Assembly: GCA_013141055.1 (NCBI GenBank)
Contig: JABFRS010000001.1
Span: 1,054,001-1,118,000, forward strand
DNA: 64,000 bases
DNA from: Cyclobacteriaceae bacterium
Lineage (GTDB): Bacteria > Bacteroidota > Bacteroidia > Cytophagales > Cyclobacteriaceae
Direction: 5' to 3'
Shown: piece after piece, positions 55,076-62,260 of the stretch
How positions within the stretch are numbered: the first letter of the stretch is position 1
Layout of the letters: each line of letters opens with the position of its first letter
The notes under the pieces: generated by a model
What the model was told of the DNA's origin: nothing
What the model saw: only the letters and a program-made list of their open reading frames with translations
The model's database searches: none
Program-made: the position numbers and the translations under genes

Positions 55076-56464
55076 CTAATCAACTTCCTTACGAACAATA
55101 CCCCGATACCGGCCAGCAACTGAATCGATATCTGACGACTTGCCATTCAAAGCATTATCAAAGAAGGTATTTAGAATATCTACCGTCGCATGATGAGTCT
55201 CCCTTGGAATATTACCAAAATTTAAAAACCGTCCAGCAAGCAAACGAGTCGGCAATGCCAGCAGTAGCGGTGCATCCGTAAAACTATAATGGTCCGCTTC
55301 CACTATCTCGTATCTGTATCCACCCTCAAACTGTCTGAAGAACTTTTGATTTCCATTCTCATATCTCAGGAAACGATCACTTTGATCTTTCCTGCTTTCC
55401 AGCAACAGGAAAGGGCGTGGACCTGTTGGTTCTGGTAATTCACCATAGAGTGTTCCATCAATATTAACCGCAGCTTTGATCCGTGAATCAGAGGCCATGG
55501 CAAGACCAGCCGAAGCGCCACCCAATGAATGACCCGCTATACCAATTCGGTTTTGATCCAATGATGCTAATAAATTACTCGTTGAGTCTGTCGTATTGCC
55601 TAAGTGATTTATTACAAAACGTATATCTGCATTTCGCAGGTCGAGACGACGAATCATAAATTTATAGAGGTCAGGTTCATCCTTTGAGAAAACTTCGGTG
55701 GTCGTTACAATCCTGCCATCTGCAAGTTGCGCCACCGTAGCCTCATAGGGATGGTCGATAGCTAAAACAACATAGCCGTGACTGGCAAGGCCAGTTGCAA
55801 GACTTGTATAAAAGGCACGTGCTGCAACATTTCCTGTCAGGAAAATAATAACAGGCCATTGACGCTGTACTTTGGATATGGGTGCATTCAGCACTCCATG
55901 TGTTTCGATTTCATCATAGTGATAAAATATAAACTTTGGAATCCCACCAATTCTTTCAGGGAGATTATCCAATCCATCCAGATAAATTGAATGGACACCT
56001 TTTGCATTTTGATCGGTTGGATACCATGCCTGAACCACCACGTTTCTTCTGTCATCCGGATCTGAAGTGATTTGCTCTGGTCTGTCAAGATCGATCCAAC
56101 GAAAAATTCTGGTTCCCACTGAATAAGAACCTTTGGGTTCAGTCATTTCCGGAATGGGAAGAACAATCGCCCAGGGAGCTATTGATATCAGAATCAAAAA
56201 GACCAGGCTCATCTGAAGGAGCCTTCGTTGTATTTTACTGTCAGATCTCCTTAATAAAAAGGCTATTGGCAGCAAAAGCAGTATTAGTAAATACGTCGGG
56301 AGATATTGCCAGTAAAAGCCTTCGAGTACAAACTGCACAATGGCCAGTACTATGATCACAGCAACAAGAGATCGTATAATACCGGTAATGCGTTTTGGAG
56401 CAACTATCAAACCTGATGCTATGATTATGGTTGCTAAAAAGAATACCAGGTTTATAATTTTCAT
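55076..56464 (-). CDS. PAF-acetylhydrolase-like alpha/beta hydrolase with N-terminal TM helices
   Basis: A 462-residue membrane-anchored hydrolase. Residues 1-105 contain about four TM segments (SLVAVIIVLAIVQFVLEGFY, LLILLLLPIAFLL, LVFLILISIAPWAIV). The catalytic domain has VVVQAWYPTDQ, IIFLTGNVAARAFY, GYVVLAIDHPYEATVAQ, the nucleophile in IGIAGHSLGGASAGLAM, a probable acid in VNIDGTLYG and the histidine in VEADHYSFTDAP. This matches PAF-acetylhydrolase-II/dienelactone-like enzymes. Probably acts on phospholipid or ester substrates in the periplasm; substrate unknown. Confidence 0.88.
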   Translation of the reverse strand: MKIINLVFFLATIIIASGLIVAPKRITGIIRSLVAVIIVLAIVQFVLEGFYWQYLPTYLLILLLLPIAFLLRRSDSKIQRRLLQMSLVFLILISIAPWAIVLPIPEMTEPKGSYSVGTRIFRWIDLDRPEQITSDPDDRRNVVVQAWYPTDQNAKGVHSIYLDGLDNLPERIGGIPKFIFYHYDEIETHGVLNAPISKVQRQWPVIIFLTGNVAARAFYTSLATGLASHGYVVLAIDHPYEATVAQLADGRIVTTTEVFSKDEPDLYKFMIRRLDLRNADIRFVINHLGNTTDSTSNLLASLDQNRIGIAGHSLGGASAGLAMASDSRIKAAVNIDGTLYGELPEPTGPRPFLLLESRKDQSDRFLRYENGNQKFFRQFEGGYRYEIVEADHYSFTDAPLLLALPTRLLAGRFLNFGNIPRETHHATVDILNTFFDNALNGKSSDIDSVAGRYRGIVRKEVD

Positions 56465-56583
56465 ATCGATAAAGGCACTTTATACGGGAGAGGACGACTG
56501 GGGAGGCGAAATGTTACTGAGGGGAGGTGAATTAATTTATCTCTTGATCATTATTGAAAAGATACAGGATCACCATATAGTAC

Positions 56584-56720
56584 GTTTGCTTTAGAGGAAA
56601 TACACATCACGGATGCACGGATAAGAATTAATACACTTTTGCTTCAGAAAAATGGATTAACACGGATGCAGCTAAAGCTGCGGAAGCATAACTGACAGTG
56701 TTTGCTTTAGATAAAGAGGC
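56584..56720. repeat. Tandem copies of a dispersed repeat
   Basis: Two copies of a roughly 34-bp sequence, at 56584-56617 and 56637-56670, of the form TTTGCTTYAG, then a short A-rich stretch, then ATTAACACGGATGCA, plus a partial third copy at 56700-56720 (GTTTGCTTTAG). They match the copy at 51319-51351. The second copy is followed by the imperfect hairpin GCAGCTAAAGCTGC. No gene lies in 56465-56872. Confidence 0.65.
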
Positions 56721-56750
56721 TGAAAGTTGAGTTTCAATTACAAAGTATTA

Positions 56751-56861
56751 TAGCCCCAACGGGGGCGAGATTTATTAGCCCTGGCCACAGGCCAGGGTTT
56801 TCAAAGCAAACGTGCATTTAAGCCCCAAGGCGGGCGAGATTATGGTTTATAATTCGCCCAT
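56751..56861. repeat. REP-like palindromic repeat
   Basis: Central hairpin CCCTGGCC-ACA-GGCCAGGG, preceded by GCGAGATTTATTAGC and followed by AAACGTGCATTTAAGCCCC and GGGCGAGATTATGGTTT. It is the same element as at 20747-20933, in opposite orientation. The hairpin is kept while its loop and inner bases differ (CTTCA against ACA), which argues for selection or copying of structure. Confidence 0.78.
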
Positions 56862-56872
56862 GAAAACAAGCA

Positions 56873-57418
56873 TTACCTCACCTCAACATACATCTGAACA
56901 ATATCAAGATACTCCCCCGTCACCTGCTTGATAGCCTTCACATGCCTCCCCTCTTCCACAAAGCCCAGATCTTTATAAAGTTTTATCGCATGCTCATTTG
57001 TAGCAAACACATTCAGATATACTTTCTCAATACTCTCATTGCCCTTCGCCCAATCCAGTAGTGCCTGGATCAACGCGCGACCGATTCCAATTCCCTGAAA
57101 GTCGGGGTGAACGCTGACACCAAACTCTCCCGTATGCGCATTCTTTATTTTCGTATTGGGCATAAAGAAAAGCAATCCAACAATCTGGTTGTCGAGCTCC
57201 GCCACCAATACATGTGACCTTGGGTTATCATTTAACGTCTTGATCCAGATCTTTTCATTCTCAATGGTGATCGTGTATTCTTCCACCGTTGTCAGTACCT
57301 GGTCGGTTGACTTAAACAATACCTTAGAATAGCTGATAATGCCGGCAGCATCCTGCTCAATGGGTTTTCTTACTATAAAAGTCCTGTTGTCTTTTGACTG
57401 GTGGGTGATTGCTTTCAT
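56873..57418 (-). CDS. GNAT family N-acetyltransferase
   Basis: A 181-residue acyl-CoA-dependent acetyltransferase. Motif A is GEFGVSVHPDFQGIGIGRALIQALLDWA (the QGIGIG loop holds the CoA pyrophosphate) and motif B is KVYLNVFATNEHAIKLYKDLGFVEEGRH. VLVAELDNQIVGLLFF is the preceding strand pair. It looks like RimJ/PhinothricinAT-type relatives; the acceptor is unknown. It stands alone, 36 bp before the M61 peptidase stop. Confidence 0.92.
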   Translation of the reverse strand: MKAITHQSKDNRTFIVRKPIEQDAAGIISYSKVLFKSTDQVLTTVEEYTITIENEKIWIKTLNDNPRSHVLVAELDNQIVGLLFFMPNTKIKNAHTGEFGVSVHPDFQGIGIGRALIQALLDWAKGNESIEKVYLNVFATNEHAIKLYKDLGFVEEGRHVKAIKQVTGEYLDIVQMYVEVR

Positions 57419-57454
57419 TTCCTGTCGTCCTTAAATAATTACCAATATAAAAAA

Positions 57455-59011
57455 TCACTTCTCACCCTGCCATGATCTAAGAATAGACATCTGCAGCGCA
57501 TCCGGGTTTTCGATACGACCAAGCGTGAATTTTTTGCCCTGCTTCTTATCATCACCAACAGTTGGCACTTGCTCCAGCTTCAATCCTGCATAGCCCAAAT
57601 ATATACTATAATCAAGCTCACGAGTGGTGTACACATATTCAAATAGCCTTGCCAACGAGGATCCTGCAACTTCCTCACAGGTTTGTTCAAACTCAGCATC
57701 GGTAAATCCCCGCCCCTTCTCTTTGTAATATTTCCAATACAATACTTTCATCACATCGTCCATTGACTTTTTATTTTGTGTGGCATGACGAATAGCAAAA
57801 TCCAAAAGCATTCCCACAACCGGACCTTTGTCGTAATAGGAAATAGATTTACCCGGCTCATCACCCTGCGTTCCAAACGGGCCGTCTTTCCATGTGTTGT
57901 AACTGGCCTGGGTCAGGGATTGATAGAAGCGTCCCGGATTATTCTCGTATGCATTGATGTTCTTTTCCAGATTATCAAGTAATTCACGCTCATCCATAAG
58001 TCCGGCTCTCCTTACAATTAAATATTCATAGTAAACAGACAATCCTTCGCTTACCCAAAGGAGATTTGTCTTACTTCCCTTTTCATAATCAAAAGGTCCG
58101 AGTTCAAATGGCCGGATGCGTTTTACATTGTAATGATGAAAATACTCGTGAGCCAGAAAATTCATCATCCTGTTGATGGTCGCAGCATTGCTGAGACTGG
58201 TTCCATCAAAGCTGACAGTGGTGTTGTTCAGATGTTCGATACCTCCCCTGCCCGGACCAATAGCAATGTAAGTGTATTGTTTAAATGGAATATCTCCGAT
58301 GACAGCCACAGCGGCTTCTGTCGTTCGTTTCAACTTCTCCATAAAATCAACCTTATCAAAGGTTCCGAGCTTGTAGCCCATAAACCGATGTTCAATTCCA
58401 TTTATTTTAAAGGAGGGCAGTACTTCAAGATTTCCAATCAGGATCGGACAATCGTAGAGGATATCAAAATTATCGACTGTGAAGTGATTGGCTTTATTGG
58501 TTGGTTCCAATCCTGTGGCAATAGTACTCCAGGGTGTGGTTGCAATTTCTACTTGCACAGGCAAGTGAAGAAACTCCTCTACATAGAAAAAAGAATTGGC
58601 AGGTATTAAATAAGCATGCTCACTGTCGACATAACTATTTGCCACAAATTGTTTGGTCGTCATCACATCATAACTCAGGATCATTGTTTTGCTTCTGATT
58701 CCTGAAATGCGTAATGTGTTATCACTTACCCGCTGAAAAGAGAAGTCTTTTCCCTTTTCATCTTTTATGAGAATATTTTCAACCGACTTTGCATAATCCA
58801 TGATCTGATAATAACCCGGCATCCATTTGGGCATTTTCAAAACAAGGGTATCCTTATTCCAGCCTTGCGTGCGGAGTTCTACATGATACTTATGGGTAGC
58901 AGGCTGCGGCACCGAAACAGTGTAATTGATCAGAGGCATCTGCTGTGCCGGCGATTGGTTGGCCAGACACATGAGCCACGTTGTTATCAACAGAGAAATA
59001 ATTTTCGTCAT
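57455..59011 (-). CDS. M61 family metallopeptidase lacking the PDZ domain
   Basis: A 518-residue exported metallopeptidase of the glycyl aminopeptidase family. Signal peptide MTKIISLLITTWLMCLANQSPAQ; N-terminal beta domain (VELRTQGWNKDTLVLKMPKWMPGYYQIMDYAK); catalytic thermolysin-like domain with H288-E289-x-x-H292 (LAHEYFHHYNVKRIRPFELGPFDY) and the downstream LLWVSEGLSVYYE (E322). Most M61 enzymes are about 600 residues with a C-terminal PDZ; here the protein ends after GYAGLKLEQVPTVGDDKK plus 30 residues, so the PDZ is missing or only its first strand remains. It probably trims periplasmic peptides. Confidence 0.92.
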   Translation of the reverse strand: MTKIISLLITTWLMCLANQSPAQQMPLINYTVSVPQPATHKYHVELRTQGWNKDTLVLKMPKWMPGYYQIMDYAKSVENILIKDEKGKDFSFQRVSDNTLRISGIRSKTMILSYDVMTTKQFVANSYVDSEHAYLIPANSFFYVEEFLHLPVQVEIATTPWSTIATGLEPTNKANHFTVDNFDILYDCPILIGNLEVLPSFKINGIEHRFMGYKLGTFDKVDFMEKLKRTTEAAVAVIGDIPFKQYTYIAIGPGRGGIEHLNNTTVSFDGTSLSNAATINRMMNFLAHEYFHHYNVKRIRPFELGPFDYEKGSKTNLLWVSEGLSVYYEYLIVRRAGLMDERELLDNLEKNINAYENNPGRFYQSLTQASYNTWKDGPFGTQGDEPGKSISYYDKGPVVGMLLDFAIRHATQNKKSMDDVMKVLYWKYYKEKGRGFTDAEFEQTCEEVAGSSLARLFEYVYTTRELDYSIYLGYAGLKLEQVPTVGDDKKQGKKFTLGRIENPDALQMSILRSWQGEK

Positions 59012-59028
59012 AAATGCTCAGCACTGAT

Positions 59029-59664
59029 TTATAAAGCTTGTTTCTTTTTAACAGCCGGCAGCCACGTCATTATTATTTCTGCTATGATAAGAGGCACGAA
59101 TGAAAAGAAATATTCATTCACTGTTCTTCTGAAGATCGGGTCTTCAATATTGCTGAATAAAAAGTCGAGGGGAACGATCCCGTCAATTCTCACGGTCACA
59201 AATGCAAGCGCACAAATGTAGCTCCTGATCACAAACTGTTTGTGAGCTTTTATGTTATGTTGTTTGATCGTGATCCAGGCGAACGCACTCGACACAATCA
59301 TTAACACTGCCAGTAAGAATAAGGAGACGCGACAAGGCAGACAAGTGCTGATCAGTGAAATTCCCAATGCGGAGAAGCCGGCGAGACCAGCACCTATCAG
59401 GTATATCTTTCCCAGCAACCGGTGAATGTGAGTGAATTTATTTCTAAACCAGTTCCAGAATTGAACAGGTCCTAATAAAAGGATGAGCGTCCCGCCTGCC
59501 ATGTGCAACGAAACCCAAAGTTGATTATGGAAAAAAGAGTCTCCGAATAGTGTGCTTCTGTAGCCAAGGAAATAAACAATGACGTTGTAATAAAAAAAAT
59601 AGACTGACAGGCTGATGATCAGAAACCAGAAAACCCAGGTCAGTATTTTGATTGGTACGTCCAT
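59029..59664 (-). CDS. DUF2306 domain membrane protein
   Basis: A 211-residue protein with about six TM helices. I use ATG 59664; the frame is open 13 codons further, across the palindromic site B. HNQLWVSLHMAGGTLILLLGPVQFW and KFTHIHRLLGKIYLIGAGLAGF are the DUF2306 hallmarks, with histidines in TM helices that suggest a heme- or quinone-linked membrane role related to cytochrome b561-like proteins. Activity unknown. Its start codon lies in the left box of site B. Confidence 0.87.
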   Translation of the reverse strand: MDVPIKILTWVFWFLIISLSVYFFYYNVIVYFLGYRSTLFGDSFFHNQLWVSLHMAGGTLILLLGPVQFWNWFRNKFTHIHRLLGKIYLIGAGLAGFSALGISLISTCLPCRVSLFLLAVLMIVSSAFAWITIKQHNIKAHKQFVIRSYICALAFVTVRIDGIVPLDFLFSNIEDPIFRRTVNEYFFSFVPLIIAEIIMTWLPAVKKKQAL

Positions 59665-59722
59665 GTCAATAAAAATAAACATTAATAGACAAACTTGTCG
59701 CAACTAATGCTTTGTTGACAGC
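59662..59722 (-). repeat. attC-like site B (short, partly decayed)
   Basis: Outer arms TGTCAA (59664-59669) and TTGACA (59715-59720) are perfectly complementary. The right box GTTGACAGC (59714-59722) resembles the cassette-end box GTTGGCAGT at 61202. The loop begins with 18 of 19 bases of the AT-rich repeat (59668-59685). The box lies 10 bp after the stop codon of the 59733 gene, the same spacing as in the intact cassettes to the right. It probably marks the distal end of the array. Confidence 0.5.
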
Positions 59723-59732
59723 GATGAATATA

Positions 59733-60215
59733 TCAATCAACTATTTCCCTTTTCTCCACTTTACTCACTTGCTCATGATCAAACTTTACTAGTAAGGAAT
59801 TGAATTGCCAGCCGAATCCAGCTCCGGAAGTCCCTAAATCATACTCCCATACATTTGTTGTGTCCGTCCTGAAGTCTGGTGAGCCCAGGAGATTCAATAC
59901 TTCTGCTTTGTTTTTATTCTTCAGGAAATCACTTTCCACGATGTCATCTCTCATCTCATACCTTTTTTGTTTTTCTGAGAACCACCTTTCCTTACTGAAG
60001 TCCCTGGTTGGTTCGTAGAACATCCAACTGAAGATTAAAAAGATAATCCCTATGTAAATTATAGGTGTGAGAATAATAGTCCCTATCCAGGTCAACGAAA
60101 TTCTTAGAGTCTTGTTAGTCTTAATAATTCTTTTGAGTACCAATCTTAAGATGAAAAAGGTCAGCACTCCAATGGCCAGATTTATCAGATAAGCATCAAG
60201 ACCTATTTTCATCAA
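59733..60215 (-). CDS. Membrane protein with BamE/SmpA-like C-terminus, unknown
   Basis: A 160-residue protein: TM helices at about 9-25 and 42-66 (AIGVLTFFILRLVLKRII, IGTIILTPIIYIGIIFLIFS), then a soluble domain with DFLKNKNKAEVLNLLGSPDFRTDTTNVWEYDLG, which follows the SmpA/OmlA (BamE-like) helix-turn pattern of a GxPdf loop. No lipobox. It probably sits in the inner membrane. The stop is 10 bp from the box of site B, consistent with cassette organisation, but no matching start box was found. Confidence 0.75.
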   Translation of the reverse strand: MMKIGLDAYLINLAIGVLTFFILRLVLKRIIKTNKTLRISLTWIGTIILTPIIYIGIIFLIFSWMFYEPTRDFSKERWFSEKQKRYEMRDDIVESDFLKNKNKAEVLNLLGSPDFRTDTTNVWEYDLGTSGAGFGWQFNSLLVKFDHEQVSKVEKREIVD

Positions 60216-60290
60216 AATTTGCTTTCGTGATTCTTAAAGTATGTCAGTTTAAAAGGCGCGAATCTACCACATACAGGTTTGCCCCCGGTT

Positions 60291-60668
60291 TCACAGAAGA
60301 TTTTCCAGACAAACAAATAGTTCGTTGCCATCGGGGTCTTCGATTTGAAGTACATCATATCCCCATCTGACTTTCTTCGTTGGAACGGAATGCTCTGCAA
60401 CTTCTTTAAGCAGTTGGTCCACTCCATCGCGGGACAATTCAAGGAAAACACGAGATCGCCTGTTGTGAGTAGTGTCCTCACATAAAATGATCTCGCAACC
60501 CCCACGGTCGACCTGACACACTGTGCCCTTGCCATCTGCCTCATGCCATTTCTTTGTGAACCCAAGCTTGTCAACATAGAATGCTATTGCACTTTGTATG
60601 TCCGAGACAAAAAAGACCGGGCGCATGTACCACACGTGTTCAACAACCTCCTGGTTAGATTTTTCCAT
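60291..60668 (-). CDS. VOC family protein
   Basis: A glyoxalase-fold protein of about 125 residues. ATG 60668 (MEKSNQEVVEHVWYMRPVFF) is my choice; another in-frame ATG is at 60680. Half-units are VFFVSDIQSAIAFYVDKLGF and VFLELSRDGVDQLLKEVAEH, with the ending VLQIEDPDGNELFVCLENLL carrying the conserved DPDGNEL and the metal-ligand glutamate. EIILCEDTTHNRRSRVFLEL fits bleomycin-resistance-type members. The AT-rich repeat copy C lies 39 bp upstream. Substrate unknown. Confidence 0.87.
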   Translation of the reverse strand: MEKSNQEVVEHVWYMRPVFFVSDIQSAIAFYVDKLGFTKKWHEADGKGTVCQVDRGGCEIILCEDTTHNRRSRVFLELSRDGVDQLLKEVAEHSVPTKKVRWGYDVLQIEDPDGNELFVCLENLL

Positions 60669-60689
60669 GTCCGTTTGCATAAACCTTTT

Positions 60690-60743
60690 ACGTTGGATCC
60701 TTACCTAAATAAAAATAAACATTAAAAGGCAAATGAATGATGG
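60690..60743 (-). repeat. attC-like remnant C
   Basis: The loop repeat AAATAAAAATAAACATTAA (60707-60725) is flanked on the left by CGTTGGATCCTTACC, which resembles the left arm of the intact site E (GCGTTGGCCTTACC at 62725-62738), and on the right by AAAGGCAAATGAATGATGG, similar to that site's right arm. The outer boxes are not recognisable, so it looks like a decayed member of the same family. Confidence 0.4.
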
Positions 60744-61201
60744 CCTTTGCGACCGAAGCTCAAAGGTCTTTACAAGGTGCATGCACCGATACTACAGTGC
60801 TGAGACAAGGACAAGACAAAGGCAAACATCCGAGCGGAATAAGGGGGACATCGGTAGAACATCCGGGAGTTACAGGTAAAAAGTCTCGTTAAGGTCTCCA
60901 TAAGGTCTCGATAAGGTCTCCTTAAGGTCTCCATAAGGGTAGGGAGCTTCAGACCTGGAAAAAGGTGAATTGCTCATTATTGACGCTTTCCAGAGTGGTG
61001 TCTTAATTACGATGATGACTACGTCTATGTTTTACTTTTTCTCTAATAGTTTTTCAATATCTTATTCAATATCCTCAACTCTATCAGTATTGAATCCCGA
61101 GTTGTCTTTCAGGGTCCAGAAGTTCTCCCACCAGATTAGTTATTATTCATGTTCCTTTGTTATCGTGAGTGTATTTTCAAGTATGCTTGCTGCTAACTTT
61201 T
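60744..61201. other. Low-coding region inside the array
   Basis: No intact gene. 60780-60880 is purine-rich on plus, with repeated ACAAGG, ACAAAGG and three ACATC pieces; 60881-60939 is an 11-bp tandem repeat; 61040-61210 holds a decayed minus-strand reading frame. An 81-codon plus-strand frame (60970-61215) is open but reads as the antisense of that remnant. No RNA gene was recognised. Confidence 0.5.
60881..60939. repeat. 11-bp tandem repeat
   Basis: Four units of AAGGTCTCNNT at 60891-60901, 60902-60912, 60913-60923 and 60924-60934, preceded by a degenerate unit AAGTCTCGTT and followed by AAGGG. Variable positions 9-10 are CA, GA, CT, CA. On the minus strand it reads as repeated GAGACCTTA. 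Function unknown; strand slippage would readily change copy number. Confidence 0.85.
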
Positions 61202-61213
61202 GTTGGCAGTCGT
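61040..61213 (-). pseudogene. Decayed reading frame downstream of the cassette lipoprotein
   Basis: One minus-strand frame reads QQKLAASILENTLTITKEHE, two stops, LIWWENFWTLKDNSGFNTDR, VEDIE, a stop, DIEKLLEKK, a stop. The composition (helical, charged, WWENFW) looks protein-like, so this may be the C-terminal part of a broken gene. It has no start and I do not recognise the family. Chance cannot be ruled out. Confidence 0.3.
61202..61210 (-). repeat. 3' box of cassette 4 (R''-like)
   Basis: GTTGGCAGT on plus, 9 bp after the stop of the 61220-62134 gene. It pairs with GCTGCCAAT (62158-62166) at the unit's other end in 7 of 9 positions (both differences are G-A or C-T at the ends), and the following bases TAACT also match. 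The hairpin arm that should lie to the left is not recognisable, so the site is probably disrupted. Confidence 0.5.
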
Positions 61214-61219
61214 AACTTA

Positions 61220-62134
61220 TTACTTCACTACTCGAACATTGCTTACAATTCTCACGTCAACTGTGTCGGTCTTGAAATTGACATTCGATTCGATCTTCTC
61301 CAACCAACTTGTCCTTTGGTTATAAGAATACTTTGTCACGTTTCTCATATTGTTGAGATCAATTTTCTTTGTAGGATTGATCTTCAAAGTATCAGACTGA
61401 ATACTGCTTAACGGTTGGCCAAGTTTTACTGTCAGCTCAATTTCCTGGATGTCCCCATCGACTGACGTTGTGTGATATGTCAGAGTGGCAGGAGTTGGTT
61501 CTCCTGTCTTTGGATATGGCATACTCACCTCCTCAGAGAAATCCTGATTGATCGAATTTACTTTACTGTAGAGAGCAAAGTAGTCGTCAATGCCGTTCCA
61601 TAGATTTTCTCGGAACCTCTCCTTTGTTGAAGAATCACTTTTCGTAATCTGCAATAACGTTTGCCTATCCTTTTCTTCAATTTTCAAAGTGTCCGCAACT
61701 TTGAACAGCTCATTCAAACATCGTACATAGTAGTTTTCGAAATCCACAACTTCTGTAAATTCTCCCAAAGAACTAATGCGCAATTGATATGGCAAGCTAT
61801 GCTTCGTCAAGTCCTTCAAAATATCGAGCGCGCTGTTGTATTTGGTTTCCAATGAGTCCTCTGAAGATCTTATCGCTAGTTCTTTGAGAGGCAGTATTTC
61901 AACCTGTAAAATGTAACCCATTTGATTCTTGTCAAACACAGTAATCTTTATTGACTTCTCATAGGACACATTGGCTATGGTGTCATCATTAACCTTGGCA
62001 AAGTAGTATCCTTTTTCTGTAAATAGCCTGTAGTCTCCAATGTCCCACTTAGGTTTAATTATTTCATCTCCACTTTCTTTGTTCGTGCAACCAATAACTG
62101 TTATTAGCAGGAGGAACTGTATTGCTCTTATCAT
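61220..62134 (-). CDS. Cassette-borne lipoprotein, unknown
   Basis: A 304-residue probable lipoprotein. ATG 62134 gives the signal MIRAIQFLLLITVIGCTNKE with a lipobox Cys near 16; an in-frame ATG at 62149 would add five residues. The mature part is mixed alpha/beta with DIGDYRLFTEKGYYFAKVND, MGYILQVEILPLKELAIRSS and late strands IQEIELTVKLGQPL. I do not recognise a domain. It fills one cassette-like unit with 9 bp after the stop and 23 bp before the start. Confidence 0.78.
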   Translation of the reverse strand: MIRAIQFLLLITVIGCTNKESGDEIIKPKWDIGDYRLFTEKGYYFAKVNDDTIANVSYEKSIKITVFDKNQMGYILQVEILPLKELAIRSSEDSLETKYNSALDILKDLTKHSLPYQLRISSLGEFTEVVDFENYYVRCLNELFKVADTLKIEEKDRQTLLQITKSDSSTKERFRENLWNGIDDYFALYSKVNSINQDFSEEVSMPYPKTGEPTPATLTYHTTSVDGDIQEIELTVKLGQPLSSIQSDTLKINPTKKIDLNNMRNVTKYSYNQRTSWLEKIESNVNFKTDTVDVRIVSNVRVVK

Positions 62135-62156
62135 GAACTCAATGGTCAATAGTTAT

Positions 62157-62245
62157 AGCTGCCAATGTCTAGCTATAAGGTGTTTGCTTTGTCCAAATAA
62201 AAATAAACATTAAAAAGCAAATGACTTATAGCCCATGTTGTGTGC
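62157..62245 (-). repeat. attC-like site D
   Basis: Right box GTTGTGTGC (62237-62245). Arms GCTATAAG (62172-62179) with CTTATAGC (62225-62232), and TTTGCTTT (62183-62190) with AAAGCAAA (62214-62221), enclose a loop holding the AT-rich repeat (62195-62213). The left box, GCTGCCAAT at 62158-62166, departs from the consensus CACAAC but matches the 3' box of the next unit. So the site joins two units with different boxes, as in integrons. Confidence 0.72.
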
Positions 62246-62260
62246 AGTGCCGGGTCACAC

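Noticed and set aside
60212-60577. A 121-codon frame within the VOC gene
   Set aside because: Same strand, other frame; the VOC frame carries both half-units and the DPDGNEL ending, so this one is a shadow.
60881-60939. CRISPR-like array
   Set aside because: Units of 11 bp are contiguous with no spacers, so this is a simple tandem repeat.
60970-61215. An 81-codon plus-strand frame in the array gap
   Set aside because: Low-complexity Ser/Phe/Ile composition and antisense to a more protein-like, though broken, minus frame.
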